The translations under genes and the position numbers were made by a program. A DNA stretch of 64,000 nt from Ideonella paludis (lineage in GTDB: Bacteria > Pseudomonadota > Gammaproteobacteria > Burkholderiales > Burkholderiaceae_C): NCBI RefSeq assembly GCF_018069865.1, contig NZ_JAGQDG010000007.1, forward strand, positions 62,001-126,000. Direction: 5' to 3'. Under the pieces are notes generated by a model. That model was given only the letters and a program-made list of their open reading frames with translations, did not search any database and was not told where the DNA came from. This document shows positions 17,261 through 27,129 of the stretch, piece after piece. Numbering within the stretch: position 1 is the stretch's first letter; each line of letters starts with the position of its first letter.

Positions 17261-17854
17261 ATGAACCTGAGCGACGACGCGGCCCTGGTTGACCTCTGCG
17301 ACACCTGGATTCGCAGCCGCCAACACATTGGCCCCAAGCACCTGGGTGAGCCAGCGCCGGACGAGGCCACGCTGCGGGCGCTGTTCACAGCCGCTGCGGC
17401 TGCGCCCGACCATGCGCAGTTACGGCCCTGGCGCTTTTTGGTCTTGGGGCCGGCGGCACGGGCGCGGCTATCCGAGGTGTTTGCCCAAGCCTTGTTGGAA
17501 CGCGACCCTGCGGCTTTGGACTACCAACTCAGCGAGGCGAGGCAAAAGGCTTTCAGAGGCCCGGTGCTGATTTTGGCGGTGGTGGACTTGCGCGCCGAAC
17601 ACGCCGATGTGCCGCCCATGGAGCGGGTGTTCTCGCTGGGCAGCGCCGTGCAAAACCTGCTGTTGGCGGCGCAGGCCCGGGGCTTTGCCAGCGGCTTGTC
17701 CAGCGGCCGCGCTTTGAGCAGCGAGGCCTTGCGGCAGGCTTTCGACATCGCCCCAGGCGAGCATGCGCTGTGCTTCGTCAGCTTGGGCACGCCCACGCGG
17801 CATAAGACGCCGCGTCAGCGGCCCGACGTTGACGATTTCGTGCGCTGGGTCTGA
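17261..17854 (+). CDS. Nitroreductase family protein (YdjA-like)
   Basis: The 197-residue FMN-dependent oxidoreductase has the YdjA-type pattern AAAAAPDHAQLRPWRF near residues 44-60 and a late GLSSGR/LCFVSLGTP region typical of the minimal nitroreductases. It would use NAD(P)H to reduce a small electrophile. It ends a three-gene run with the YceH-like and thioesterase genes and converges with the DUF2145 gene 6 bp away. Confidence 0.85.
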   Translation: MNLSDDAALVDLCDTWIRSRQHIGPKHLGEPAPDEATLRALFTAAAAAPDHAQLRPWRFLVLGPAARARLSEVFAQALLERDPAALDYQLSEARQKAFRGPVLILAVVDLRAEHADVPPMERVFSLGSAVQNLLLAAQARGFASGLSSGRALSSEALRQAFDIAPGEHALCFVSLGTPTRHKTPRQRPDVDDFVRWV

Positions 17855-17860
17855 GGACGC

Positions 17861-18724
17861 TCAGGACTGCGGCTCGCAGCGCGCATTCAGGGCGGCCCAG
17901 CCGCGCGCCACCTGCACGCCGTGCGGACCGACGCACAACTCCATGCGCTGCGCCTCGGGCCATCGTTGATGAATGAAAGCCTCCAGGCTTTCGGGGGTAC
18001 TGACGCTGTAGCGCGGCTGGTCGGGCTGCAGCAGCGGATGCTCGTCGTTATGCAGCCAGGGGCTGAGTGCGGACAGGCCCCACCAAGCGCCGACATTCAC
18101 CACGCTGGGCTCGTAGCCCGCCTCGCGCAACCAGGCCTGCGCGGCGAGGCGCGGGGGCTGCGCGCTGGGGGCGGCTACGGCGTGGGCCAGTAGCTCTAAA
18201 GCCCATTGATTGCAGTTTTGTGAGCGCGTGGAAAACGCGTAGGCATTGGCGCTGTAGCGGCCGCTTTGCAGGCTCAGCGCGCGGGCTTTGTCGGCCGCAG
18301 CCGCAGCCAGGGCCTGAGCTGGGCCTTGCGGCAGCCACACCACGGAGATGAAGGCCAGTTCGGGGTCATCAACACCCCTCACAAAGCCCGTTAAGCCCTG
18401 ATCGAAGAGACGAGGAAACTGTTCGTCGCAGTCAAAGTAGAGCTGGCGCACCGCCCAGGGCAGGTCCGCGCCTTCGCGCAGGCTCCAGCCCGCATGGGTA
18501 TAGCGCAGGCCAAAGCGCCCCAGATTGAGCCCAGAACGCGATACCAGTGCCACTGGGGCACCCTCGCGCTGCAATTCCGCCTTCACGGCGGCCGTGAGCA
18601 GGAGCAGCCGCTCCTCTTGGGCGACCGAGCGGTCTGGCGGTAAGCCGCAAAAGCGCATGGACGCCTGAGCGGGCAGGGCAGCCAGGACCGCCAGGGCCAA
18701 GAGCGCGCTGCTCGCGGCGCGCAT
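17861..18724 (-). CDS. DUF2145 family exported protein
   Basis: The 287-residue protein has an N-terminal signal peptide (about 1-21, cleavage after AQA). It carries the DUF2145 pattern: ALVSRSGLNLGRFGLRYTHAG, PWAVRQLYFDCDE, RLFDQGLTGFVRG and a Cys in NCNQW. The conserved Cys, His and Asn in NCNQWALE recall papain-like peptidase folds, but that is speculative. The upstream gene stops immediately before it (18725), so the two are co-transcribed. Confidence 0.8.
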   Translation of the reverse strand: MRAASSALLALAVLAALPAQASMRFCGLPPDRSVAQEERLLLLTAAVKAELQREGAPVALVSRSGLNLGRFGLRYTHAGWSLREGADLPWAVRQLYFDCDEQFPRLFDQGLTGFVRGVDDPELAFISVVWLPQGPAQALAAAAADKARALSLQSGRYSANAYAFSTRSQNCNQWALELLAHAVAAPSAQPPRLAAQAWLREAGYEPSVVNVGAWWGLSALSPWLHNDEHPLLQPDQPRYSVSTPESLEAFIHQRWPEAQRMELCVGPHGVQVARGWAALNARCEPQS

Positions 18725-19192
18725 TCAGATCACAACAGGGCGGCTGTCCAGCTCACGCTGCCAAGCGTCATCCAAGACCAGGAAGAAAGGCTCACGGGCT
18801 TGGGCGACGGCAAAGGTCAGGCCAAAGTCACGGTGTTGCACGTCCACCCAGACGCCACGCGCCAAGCCGGCTTGCTGGGCAATGTGCTGGGGCAGCTTCA
18901 GCAAGACGGGGGCGTCTTGGTTGATCTGCAGCGCCACTTGCACCCGGCCGTCAGCGCCCGGCACCGTGGCCACGTCGATGATTTGATAGCGGCCTTGGGC
19001 CATGCGCTCTTTGCCGGACGAGCTGTTGCTGGAGGCTTCCAGCGAATCCGACAGGCTGCCCAGCCCCTTGGAGGCCGCGCTGGACGCTGAGGACGCGCCA
19101 GAGTCAGAGGCTTGGGCACTGCTCATCCCCAAGGTCATGGCCGAAGCGGCCAGCATCGCCAGGAGGTGGTGACGTGAAGAGTGGAGAGTCAT
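18725..19192 (-). CDS. Exported protein of unknown function, partner of DUF2145 gene
   Basis: The 155-residue protein has a signal peptide (to about residue 28, AQA-S), a low-complexity Ser-rich stretch (29-62), and a compact C-terminal domain with a conserved-looking QVALQINQDAPVLLKLP and WVDVQHRDFGLTFAVA. I do not recognise the family. It abuts the DUF2145 gene with no spacing, suggesting a shared envelope function. Confidence 0.7.
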   Translation of the reverse strand: MTLHSSRHHLLAMLAASAMTLGMSSAQASDSGASSASSAASKGLGSLSDSLEASSNSSSGKERMAQGRYQIIDVATVPGADGRVQVALQINQDAPVLLKLPQHIAQQAGLARGVWVDVQHRDFGLTFAVAQAREPFFLVLDDAWQRELDSRPVVI

Positions 19193-19243
19193 GAAGGCTT
19201 GTCCTGAGAGTGGCTCGTTGCCCTATTCTTGCTCAAGCAGGCC

Positions 19244-21139
19244 TTAGTCCAGCGCCAAGGGCAGAGATTTTGCTGCGGCGCGTAGCCACTGGCCTGGCGC
19301 TATGGTGGTGATCAGCCCCTCGGTCCGCATGCGTTCGAGCACGCGGCGGCTGGCGGTGAAGGGCGTGTTGCCGGGGCGAGAAAAAGAGTAAAAGCGCTGG
19401 CGGTCGCTGACCCAATCGAGGCGCGCACTGGTCCAGCGGCCTTGCATGAAGATGCGACACATCTGTCCCGCCGCCAGGCCGTTCATCCACGCTGCGCAGG
19501 CCAAGCGGCCAGGGCTGTCCGGTGGGTCGTCTTGCCACACTTGGGGCACCGTCTCCAACTCGGAGTGGTGGGCCCAGCGCGACGACAGAATGTCATCGGA
19601 CCCTGCAGGCGCAGGCTCGGCGTGGGGCGCAACGGCCGGGCTCTCGGGCTGAGCGGCCGCCGCTTCAGGCGTGGGCGGCGTGGCAGGCGATGGCTCCGCA
19701 GTGGCCGCGCTGGGAGGTTCAGACAGCACAGGGCTGGCTTCGCTGGCCAGTGCCTCTTCTGGCAGGGGCTCGGGCCCCGGCTCGATGTGCAGCACGTCCC
19801 GCAACGTGGCTTCAATGCTGCTGATTTGCTCAGGCGTGTGGGCTCCAGCCTGGAGCCCTTCGCGGACTTCCGCCAGCCACGCCTCCAGCACGGCCGGCGT
19901 GAAGGCTTGGCCCACAACCGGGGTGCCACTGTCGATCAGTGCATCCACCAGCGCCGTCCAGCGCTGCGTTGCGGGGCTGTCGACACCCTCGGCCGCACCG
20001 ACTCGGGCCAAGACCTGCACCCAGGGCCCCAGCAGGAATTGACGGACCTCGGGGGCCGGGGTCAGGCCCTTCAAACGGTCCATCATTTGGAACAGCACCA
20101 AGGGCTCCAACTCGTCGCGCCGCACTTCGACGTCCAGTTGCGCTTCGGGCTGGCGCTGCGCGTCGGCCGCAGCCTTCAAAGCCGCCAAGTGCATTTGCTC
20201 GACATGGTCCAGCACGCGTTGATAGGCGCTGTCCTTGGGTGGTAGCTTGGAGCGCTGCAAACGCTCGATCAGCGGCGCCATGCGTTGCTCCAGTGGCAGC
20301 TTGCCTGGCTTGTGCAGCGGGTACAACTGCCCCAGCGCCACCAGGCGCTCCACCAAGCGCCAAGTCACGCCTTGCTCATCGGCCAGCATCTCTGGGTGAG
20401 CCTCGACACTGCGCTGCAGCGCCAAAGCCAGGTCCACCATCAACTGCTTCATGCCACTGTCCAGGCCGGCTTGCTCGGCCATGCGGGCCAGCAAAGCCGG
20501 CACCTGGGTGGCCGAGATGCCGACGGCGGGCTGTGCGGGGTTGGCAGGCGCGCGCTGCAGGTCTGCGGTGTCTTGCGTGGGCACGCTGACCACCCGGCTG
20601 ACCCCTTGCAACTCCAGCCATTCCAGCTGTCGCTCATAAAGAGGGTTGAGCAAGCGGGTCAATGGCGTGGCCAATTGGGACAGCACATCCAAGCGGCGCT
20701 GCGGCACGCTGACCGAGGCGCGCAAGGCTTGGCACAAGGTGTCCGCCAGCAGGCCGGGGTGCAGCAAGGCGACATGCGGCCATTGGCCCTCGGCCAGTTC
20801 CGTTCGCCACAGGGGCTCGCCACGCGTCTGAATGTCCAAGAGCAGCCAGTCGGCGGCGGTCTGCATGTCTTGCACCAAGCGCTTGACGATCACGCTTTCG
20901 TTGACCTCGGCCTCCGACATCAGCATCAGGCCACTGGGCAGGCCATTGCGCGCGGGTGGGCTGGCGTCTGCGGGCCTGCTCAAGGCGCGCTCCAGCTTCA
21001 TCAGCCAAGCCTCTCGCAGGCCGGCTTGGTGCTGCAAGCCTGCGGCGCGCAAAGCACGTTGCACCAGCTCCGCTGCGTCACTGCGGCAGCGCTGCAGCCA
21101 ATCCACAAATGAAGGCACGTTGACGGATTCGGGACGCAT
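19244..21139 (-). CDS. DUF1631 family protein
   Basis: The 631-residue, mostly helical protein shows the DUF1631 pattern: an early LMSEAEVNESVIVKRLVQDM stretch, a central region with many Leu-rich helices, an Ala/Pro/Glu-rich linker (about 475-545), and a C-terminal module with LDWVSDRQRFYSF and GNTPFTASRRVLERM. The latter resembles the small beta module that ends this family. Function is unknown. No signal peptide or membrane segment is seen, so it is cytoplasmic. Its start faces the tRNA-Thr gene. Confidence 0.75.
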   Translation of the reverse strand: MRPESVNVPSFVDWLQRCRSDAAELVQRALRAAGLQHQAGLREAWLMKLERALSRPADASPPARNGLPSGLMLMSEAEVNESVIVKRLVQDMQTAADWLLLDIQTRGEPLWRTELAEGQWPHVALLHPGLLADTLCQALRASVSVPQRRLDVLSQLATPLTRLLNPLYERQLEWLELQGVSRVVSVPTQDTADLQRAPANPAQPAVGISATQVPALLARMAEQAGLDSGMKQLMVDLALALQRSVEAHPEMLADEQGVTWRLVERLVALGQLYPLHKPGKLPLEQRMAPLIERLQRSKLPPKDSAYQRVLDHVEQMHLAALKAAADAQRQPEAQLDVEVRRDELEPLVLFQMMDRLKGLTPAPEVRQFLLGPWVQVLARVGAAEGVDSPATQRWTALVDALIDSGTPVVGQAFTPAVLEAWLAEVREGLQAGAHTPEQISSIEATLRDVLHIEPGPEPLPEEALASEASPVLSEPPSAATAEPSPATPPTPEAAAAQPESPAVAPHAEPAPAGSDDILSSRWAHHSELETVPQVWQDDPPDSPGRLACAAWMNGLAAGQMCRIFMQGRWTSARLDWVSDRQRFYSFSRPGNTPFTASRRVLERMRTEGLITTIAPGQWLRAAAKSLPLALD

Positions 21140-21293
21140 GGCTGCCGTGGGTGGGGTCTACTGCTGAAATGATGAGCCTGGAGATTGTGGCGCGCCACGC
21201 TCGCCACCAGCGGCGCAGCTCGGCCAAGAGGCGCAGCCGCGTGACACAGGCCCGGCCATTTTTCACACCTCGCTTCGGGGTTTCGCAGAAGCA

Positions 21294-21324
21294 ACAAAGC
21301 CCAGTCTTGCGAACTGGGCTTTGT
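21294..21324 (-). terminator. Terminator-like hairpin downstream of tRNA-Thr
   Basis: A 12-bp perfect inverted repeat (ACAAAGCCCAGT with its complement, loop CTTGCGA) lies 10 bp past the 3' end of the tRNA. On the minus strand it is followed by a short T-rich run (TTGTTGCTT). The position and structure fit the transcription terminator of the tRNA. Confidence 0.7.
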
Positions 21325-21334
21325 ACGGAGTGTG

Positions 21335-21410
21335 TGGTGCCGGAGAGAGGAGTCGAACCCCCGACCTTCTCATTACGAATGAGCTGCTCTACCAACTGAG
21401 CTACACCGGC
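21335..21410 (-). tRNA. tRNA-Thr (anticodon CGT)
   Basis: On the minus strand the 76-base gene folds into a cloverleaf: acceptor stem GCCGGTG pairing near the 3' end, D arm GCTCAGTTGGTAGAGC, anticodon stem-loop CTCATTCGTAATGAG with anticodon CGT, T arm with GGTTCGACTCC, and an encoded 3' CCA. CGT reads ACG, a threonine codon. It lies between fbp and the DUF1631 gene. Confidence 0.95.
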
Positions 21411-21458
21411 TTGGAAGCCGCGCATCATAGCAGAAGGTGCGGCTGAATCAGCAGGTGC

Positions 21459-22466
21459 TTAGACGTCCTGGTGGTAGTCGTGGACGCGTTGGACTTCGTT
21501 CTTGGAGCCCAGGATCACGCTGACGCGCTCGTGCAGCTTGGTAGGCTGGATGTCCATGATGCGCTGGCGGCCGTTGCTCACCATGCCGCCGGCTTGCTCC
21601 ACCACAAAGCCCATGGGGTTGGCTTCATAGAGCAGGCGCAGCTTGCCGGGCTTGTCCGGGTCGCGCTTGTCCCAGGGGTACATGAAGATGCCGCCACGGG
21701 TCAGGATGCGGTGCACATCGGCCACCATCGAGGCCACCCAGCGCATATTGAAGTCCTTGCCGCGCGGGCCTTCTTTGCCGGCCAGGCACTCGTCGATATA
21801 GCGCTTGACCGGGGCATCCCAGTGGCGCATGTTCGACATATTGATGGCGAACTCTTTCGTGTCCTCAGGGATTTGCACATTCTCTTGGGTCAAGACCCAA
21901 GAGCCCATCTCGCGGTCCAGGGTGAACATGGCCACGCCGTCGCCCACGGTCAGCACCAGGGTGGTTTGCGGGCCATAGATGCAATAGCCCGCCGCCGCTT
22001 GCTGCTTGCCGGGCTGCAGGAAGTCCTCTTCGCTGACGCCACGCTGGTTGTTGACCTTGCGCAGCACCGAGAAGATGGTGCCAATCGACACGTTCACATC
22101 GATGTTGGATGAGCCATCGAGGGGGTCGAACAGCAAGAGGAACTCACCTTGCGGATAGCGGTTGGGCACCACATGGATGGAGTCCATTTCCTCGGAGGCC
22201 ATGGCCGCCAAATGGCCGCCCCACTCATTGGCTTCGATCAGCACTTCATTGCTGATCACGTCCAGCTTTTTCTGGACTTCGCCCTGCACGTTCTCAGAGC
22301 CAGCGCTGCCCAGCACGTCGCCGAGCTCGCCCTTGTTGACGGAGATGGCAATGCGCTTGCAAGCGCGGGCCACCACCTCGATGAGCAGGCGCAACTGGGC
22401 CGGGATGTGGCCGTGTTCGCGTTGCTGCTCGACCAGATACTGGGTCAAGCTGATTCGTTTGGTCAT
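21459..22466 (-). CDS. fbp: Fructose-1,6-bisphosphatase class I
   Basis: The 335-residue protein has the metal and substrate motifs of class I FBPase: [19 protein letters not shown] (Asp ligands) and, near the C-terminus, [19 protein letters not shown]. It hydrolyses fructose 1,6-bisphosphate to fructose 6-phosphate in gluconeogenesis and, in autotrophs, in the Calvin cycle. It starts 17 bp after the pepN stop on the same strand, so it may share a transcript. Confidence 0.95.
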   Translation of the reverse strand: MTKRISLTQYLVEQQREHGHIPAQLRLLIEVVARACKRIAISVNKGELGDVLGSAGSENVQGEVQKKLDVISNEVLIEANEWGGHLAAMASEEMDSIHVVPNRYPQGEFLLLFDPLDGSSNIDVNVSIGTIFSVLRKVNNQRGVSEEDFLQPGKQQAAAGYCIYGPQTTLVLTVGDGVAMFTLDREMGSWVLTQENVQIPEDTKEFAINMSNMRHWDAPVKRYIDECLAGKEGPRGKDFNMRWVASMVADVHRILTRGGIFMYPWDKRDPDKPGKLRLLYEANPMGFVVEQAGGMVSNGRQRIMDIQPTKLHERVSVILGSKNEVQRVHDYHQDV

Positions 22467-22483
22467 CTCAAAGTCCTCGTGAT

Positions 22484-25141
22484 TTAGTCTTGAAGTGCGC
22501 GGTCGATGATCTCCCGGGCATCGCTGCTGAGCTTGGGCGCTGCGGCCACGCGGCTGATGGCCTCCCGAGCGGCATTGCGGTAGGTCTCGGCCAGGTTGCG
22601 CCAGCGGTCCAGGCCGCGCGCAAAGCGCGAGGCCAGTTGCGGGTTGACGCTGTCCATCTCCAGCACCTTTTCAGCCCACAGCACATAGCCTGCGGCATCG
22701 CTGCGGTGGAAGGCGGCGGGGTTGGTGTCCCAGGTGAAGAGCAGGGCCCGCGCGCGGTTCGGGTTGTTCAGCGTGAAGTCGGGGTGCTGCAGCAGCTGGC
22801 GCACCCGGGCAAAGACCTTGCCGTCGCGCTCGGGCGCACCGGCTTGCAACATGAACCACTTGTCCAAGACCAGCGGGTCGTGTTGGAACTGGGCATGGAA
22901 GCGTTGCAGCGCGGGCTCGGCCAGCTCGGCGTGGGCATAGACCAGCGCGGTCAACGCGCCCAAGCGGTCCGTCATATTGGTGGCGTCTTTGCAGCGCTGG
23001 TAGGCGCGGCCGGGCCAGACGGTGTCACCGCTGCGGCGGGCATCTCGCACCAGCATGGCCAGGGCGAGGTTGGCCAGCGCGCGGCGGCCACTTTGGGCGG
23101 GCACCGGGCTGTAGCCTTCGCGCACTTGGTGGGCAGTCCAGGCCCAGGCCCAGTCCTCGTGCAACTGTTCGGCCAGTTGGTCCAGCAAGTGCTCGCGCGC
23201 GGCGTGCAAGGCTTGCGGGTCCACGCCTTCCATGGCTTCCATCAAGAAGCGTGCGGAAGGCAAGGTCAAGGCCAGGTCCTTGAACGCAGGGTCCAGGTCG
23301 GGGTGGCGCAGCACGCTGCGCAGCGCTTGCACATAGGCCGCATCCACCGCTGTGGGCTGGCTGCTGGCAGCCGCAGCCAGCAGGCGGCTGGTGGCCAGGC
23401 GCTGGCTGGCTTCCCAGCGGTTGAAGGCATCGGTGTCATGGGCCAGCAGCACCAGCAGGTCAGCGTCGCTGAGGCCGTCGTCCAGCACCACGGGGGCAGA
23501 GAAGTCGCGCAGCAAAGACGGCACGACCTCGCCCGTGAGCCCCGTGAAGGTGAAGCGATGCTCTGCGCGGGTCATCACCAACACGCGCTCGGTGCCGGCT
23601 GCGCCGGACTCATGGGCCAGTTGCAGCGGCTGCGCGCTGCCGTCGCGGCCGAACAAAGCCACCGAGACCGGCAGCAATTGCGGTGCGGCACCCGGGGTGC
23701 TGTGCTGGCGCAGGGTCAGGGTGTAGCTGCCGGCTTCGGCGTTGAACTCGCCACGCGCGGTCAGGCGCGGCGTGCCTGCTTGGGCATACCAGCGCTTGAA
23801 GACATCGAGCGAGGTCGCCAAGTGGCTGGACGGGTTGGCGTCGGCCATGGCTTGGGCAAAGTCGTCGCAGGTCACGGCCTGGCCGTCATGGCGCTGGAAG
23901 TACAGCGCCATGCCCGCCGCAAAGCCTTCGCGGCCCACCAAGGTGTGCATCATGCGCACGACCTCGGCGCCCTTCTCGTAGACGGTGGCGGTGTAGAAGT
24001 TGTCGATGGCTTGGTAGGCCTCGGGCCGCACCGGGTGGGCCATGGGGCCGGCGTCCTCGGCAAACTGCACTTCGCGCAGGCGGCGCACATCGCCAATGCG
24101 GCAGACGGCGCGCGCGCTGGCGCTGCCAGTCATGTCGCGGCTGAACTCTTGGTCGCGGAAGACGGTCAGGCCTTCTTTGAGCGAGAGCTGGAACCAGTCG
24201 CGGCAGGTGATGCGGTTACCCGTCCAGTTATGGAAGTACTCGTGGGCGACGACACTTTCAATGCCGTCAAAGTCAGCGTCGGTGGCCGTGGCGGGCGTGG
24301 CCAGCACGTACTTGGTGTTGAACAGGTTCAGGCCCTTGTTCTCCATCGCGCCCATGTTGAAGTCGTCCACGGCGACGATCATGAAGCGCTCCAGGTCCAG
24401 CGGCAGCTTGAAGCGGGCTTCGTCCCAGACGATGGAGGCGATCAGCGAGTTCATCGCATGCTCGGTTTTCTCCAAGTCGCCGCGCTTCACAAAGATCTGC
24501 AGCAAGTGGTCTTTGCCCGAGCGGGTGCGCACCCATTGCTCGCGCGCCACCAAGTCGGCGGCCACCACGGCAAACAGATAGCTGGGCTTGGGGAAGGGGT
24601 CGCTCCACTTGGCGTAGTGGCGGCCGGCGTCCAAGTCACCTTGCTCCACCAAATTGCCGTTGGACAGCAGCACGGGGAACTTCTTCTTGTCGGCGCGAAG
24701 GGTGACGCTGTAGACCGCCATCACATCGGGGCGGTCCAAGAAGTAGGTGATGCGACGGAAGCCTTCGGCCTCGCACTGGGTGAACAGGCCCGAGCCCGAG
24801 GCATACAAGCCGCTGAGCTGGGTGTTCTTCTCGGGCGCAATGGTGTTGCGGATCTCCAGCACAAAGCTGTTGGCTTCGGGGGCGTCCAGCACCAGCAGGC
24901 CATCTTCATGGCGGAAGGACACGCTTTGGCCGTCGATCAGCACCCGCAGCAGGTTCAGGTCTTCGCCGTGCAGGCGCAGGGCTTGCACCGGCAGGTCGGT
25001 GTTGCGCTCGATCTGCAGCTTGCTGGCGACGATGGTCTTGGCACCGTCCAAGTCGAAAGTCAGATCGGCGGTTCGGATCCAGTAGGCAGGCGCTTGGTAG
25101 TCGCTGCGCTGGATCAAGGGGCTGGCACCTTCACGCATCAT
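22484..25141 (-). CDS. pepN: Aminopeptidase N
   Basis: The 885-residue M1 metallopeptidase contains the substrate-binding [10 protein letters not shown] loop and the zinc motif [12 protein letters not shown] followed by [13 protein letters not shown] with the third ligand Glu. It also has the long C-terminal helical domain of bacterial PepN. It removes N-terminal residues from peptides in the cytoplasm. Two ATG codons at 25141 and 25138 are equally good starts. It lies between prfB and fbp on the same strand. Confidence 0.95.
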   Translation of the reverse strand: MMREGASPLIQRSDYQAPAYWIRTADLTFDLDGAKTIVASKLQIERNTDLPVQALRLHGEDLNLLRVLIDGQSVSFRHEDGLLVLDAPEANSFVLEIRNTIAPEKNTQLSGLYASGSGLFTQCEAEGFRRITYFLDRPDVMAVYSVTLRADKKKFPVLLSNGNLVEQGDLDAGRHYAKWSDPFPKPSYLFAVVAADLVAREQWVRTRSGKDHLLQIFVKRGDLEKTEHAMNSLIASIVWDEARFKLPLDLERFMIVAVDDFNMGAMENKGLNLFNTKYVLATPATATDADFDGIESVVAHEYFHNWTGNRITCRDWFQLSLKEGLTVFRDQEFSRDMTGSASARAVCRIGDVRRLREVQFAEDAGPMAHPVRPEAYQAIDNFYTATVYEKGAEVVRMMHTLVGREGFAAGMALYFQRHDGQAVTCDDFAQAMADANPSSHLATSLDVFKRWYAQAGTPRLTARGEFNAEAGSYTLTLRQHSTPGAAPQLLPVSVALFGRDGSAQPLQLAHESGAAGTERVLVMTRAEHRFTFTGLTGEVVPSLLRDFSAPVVLDDGLSDADLLVLLAHDTDAFNRWEASQRLATSRLLAAAASSQPTAVDAAYVQALRSVLRHPDLDPAFKDLALTLPSARFLMEAMEGVDPQALHAAREHLLDQLAEQLHEDWAWAWTAHQVREGYSPVPAQSGRRALANLALAMLVRDARRSGDTVWPGRAYQRCKDATNMTDRLGALTALVYAHAELAEPALQRFHAQFQHDPLVLDKWFMLQAGAPERDGKVFARVRQLLQHPDFTLNNPNRARALLFTWDTNPAAFHRSDAAGYVLWAEKVLEMDSVNPQLASRFARGLDRWRNLAETYRNAAREAISRVAAAPKLSSDAREIIDRALQD

Positions 25142-25168
25142 GATGGGTCATCCTTTAGAGGGGGAGGG

Positions 25169-25197
25169 GAGCGCACGATGGGAGTTGTCGTGCGCTC
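25169..25197 (-). terminator. Inverted repeat between prfB and pepN
   Basis: GAGCGCACGA and TCGTGCGCTC form a perfect 10-bp stem with a 9-base loop, 17 bp after the prfB stop and 28 bp before pepN. On the minus strand it is followed by a pyrimidine-rich run (CCCTCCCCCTCT) but no T tract, so termination may be partial. Confidence 0.5.
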
Positions 25198-25213
25198 AAC
25201 AGGCAAGCAGGCC

Positions 25214-26318
25214 TTACAGGCCTTGCTTCAGGCTGGCGGCGATGAACGCGTCAAGGTCGCCGTCCAACACCTTCTGGGTGTTGGAGATTTCCACGTTGGT
25301 GCGCAGGTCCTTGATACGGCTTTGGTCCAGCACGTAAGAGCGGATCTGGTGGCCCCAGCCGACGTCGGTCTTGGTGTCTTCGAGCTTTTGCTGCTCTTCC
25401 ATGCGCTTGCGCATTTCATGGTCGTAGAGGCGCGAGCGCAGGCGCTTCCAGGCCACATCGCGGTTGCTGTGCTGGCTGCGGCCGTCTTGGCACTGCACCA
25501 CAATGCCGGTCGGGATGTGGGTCAGGCGCACGGCCGAGTCGGTCTTGTTGATGTGCTGGCCGCCCGCGCCTGACGCGCGAAAGGTGTCGGTGCGCACATC
25601 TGCCGGGTTGATGTCGATCTCAATCGAGTCATCCACTTCCGGGTAGACAAACAGCGAGGCAAAGCTGGTGTGGCGGCCACCGGCCGAGTCAAACGGGCTC
25701 TTGCGCACCAGGCGGTGCACACCGGTCTCGGTGCGCAGGTGGCCAAAGGCGTACTCGCCCTCGACCTTGATGGTGGCGCTCTTCAAGCCGGCGACATCGC
25801 CCGGCGTTTCGTCTTCCATCGTGGCCTTGAAGCCCTTGCGCTCGCAGTACTTCAGGTACTGGCGCAGCAGCATGCCGGCCCAGTCGCAGGCCTCGGTGCC
25901 ACCGGCACCGGCTTGAATGTCGATGAAGCAGTTGCTGGGGTCGGCCGGGTTGGAGAACATCCGGCGGAATTCCAAGCGCTCGACGATCTCGCGCAGCGAA
26001 GCGGTCTCCGCCTCAATGGCTTCCAGGCCGTCAAAGTCTTCTTCAGCCTTGGACATCTCGAACAACTCGGTGTTGTCCGACAAATTGCTGGTCAGGTGGT
26101 CGATGGTGCCGACCACGTCATCCAGTTGCTTCTTCTCTTTGCCCAGCTCTTGCGCCCGCTTGGGGTCGTTCCAGATGTCTGGGTTTTCGAGGGTGGCGTT
26201 GACTTCGTTCAGCCGCAGGATTTTGCGGTCGTAGTCAAAGATACCCCCGTAAATCGAGGGTGCGCTGGGTCAGGTCCGAGAGGGTGGTCCCGATCACGTT
26301 GATGCGCTCGATGTCCAT
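25214..26318 (-). CDS. prfB: Peptide chain release factor 2, with programmed +1 frameshift
   Basis: Translation starts at ATG 26318 ([16 protein letters not shown]). It reads 27 codons to CTT followed by in-frame TGA (26237-26235), then resumes in the +1 frame as DYDRKILRL and continues to 25214. The slip site CTT-TGA-C is preceded by CGGGGG, the internal Shine-Dalgarno-like stimulator. This is the classic RF2 autoregulatory frameshift: low RF2 lets ribosomes pause at UGA and shift. The body carries the SPF stop-codon recognition tripeptide ([10 protein letters not shown]) and the GGQ motif ([11 protein letters not shown]). It releases peptides at UGA and UAA. Confidence 0.96.
26235..26244 (-). 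promoter_or_regulatory. prfB programmed frameshift site
   Basis: Read on the minus strand, the zero frame is ...CGG GGG TAT CTT TGA C. The ribosome slips +1 at CTT, assisted by the purine-rich CGGGGG three bases upstream. The site explains why two separate open frames cover prfB; it is not a sequencing error or pseudogene. Confidence 0.95.
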
Positions 26319-26520
26319 GATCAATTCCTTGTAATTTGTAGGGTGCCAGCGGCAAACGGGTGATTTTCTCATGTTCCCGCTGGCTTGACGTTGTGCGGGT
26401 AAGTCCCGCCCGCTCAGACCCTTGGTTGGCCCCTAGGATGCACTGGATTGCCGCGACAATGTAAGCATGTGTGGTGCTCAGGCTGGCAAGGCTAGGGCAC
26501 GGCGAGTGCAGGAGAGGCCC

Positions 26521-26817
26521 ATGCTGATGGCGGCCATGTTGATCAAAATGCTTACCGAGGTGGCCTTGTTGGCCTTGCTGGGGCGGTGGCTCCTGGGCCT
26601 GCTGGTGGGTGTGGGTCGTGAGCACAATGTGTTTTGGCGCTTGCTGGATGTGGTGGTGTCGCCGGCCATCAACGGGGTGGCTCGCTTGAGCCAGGGCCGC
26701 TTGGGGCCAGCGGGGCAAGCCCGCGCCGCCGGCCTGTTGCTTTTGTTGATTTGGCTCTTGGCGACCGCCACCAAGATTTATCACTGCTTGGCCTTGGGGC
26801 CAGGCGCTTGTCGTTGA
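26521..26817 (+). CDS. Small membrane protein of unknown function
   Basis: The start chosen is ATG 26521 (MLMAAMLIKMLTEVALLALLGRW), 98 residues; the frame is open back to ATG 26467. Two hydrophobic segments are visible (about 3-30 and 70-90), with a polar link containing GREHNVFWRLLDVVVSPA. It precedes the symporter pair by 15 bp on the same strand. I do not recognise a family; the layout loosely recalls small YggT-like membrane proteins. Confidence 0.6.
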   Translation: MLMAAMLIKMLTEVALLALLGRWLLGLLVGVGREHNVFWRLLDVVVSPAINGVARLSQGRLGPAGQARAAGLLLLLIWLLATATKIYHCLALGPGACR

Positions 26818-26832
26818 GTTGCCACGACATAC

Positions 26833-27129
26833 ATGTCCACCTCCGCAGATGCTTCCGCCAACCCCTCCCCGTTGCCCAACGCAGCGGTGCGGCGGCGCTA
26901 TTGGCTGCGCAATCGGCGCCTGACGGCGGGACTGTTGTTCCTCTGGATGGCGGTCACCTTTTTGGTGGCGTTCTTTGCGCGTGAGCTGAGCTTCAGTTTT
27001 TTTGGCTGGCCCTTCAGCTTTTGGATGGCGGCCCAAGGTGCGCCTTTGGTGTATTTGGTGTTGGTGCTGGTCTACGCGGCAGCCATGAACCGGCTGGATC
27101 GGCGCTTTGGGGTGGACGAGGATGACTGA
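26833..27129 (+). CDS. Sodium/solute symporter small subunit (DUF4212)
   Basis: The 98-residue protein has a short polar N-terminus, the RRRYWLRNRRLTAGLLFLWMAVTF entry to the first transmembrane helix, a second helix (LVYLVLVLVYAAAMNRLD) and an acidic tail. This is the pattern of the DUF4212 small subunit always found next to the VC_2705-type sodium:solute symporter. Its stop overlaps the start of that symporter (ATGACTGA). Confidence 0.88.
   Translation: MSTSADASANPSPLPNAAVRRRYWLRNRRLTAGLLFLWMAVTFLVAFFARELSFSFFGWPFSFWMAAQGAPLVYLVLVLVYAAAMNRLDRRFGVDEDD

Noticed and set aside
22490-25573. 1027-codon open frame antisense to pepN
   Set aside because: pepN on the opposite strand has complete catalytic motifs; the antisense product has no recognisable domain and a shadow-like composition.
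26117-26318. prfB as a frameshifted pseudogene
   Set aside because: The CTT-TGA-C site with an upstream CGGGGG is the known programmed RF2 frameshift, and both frames join into a normal protein.
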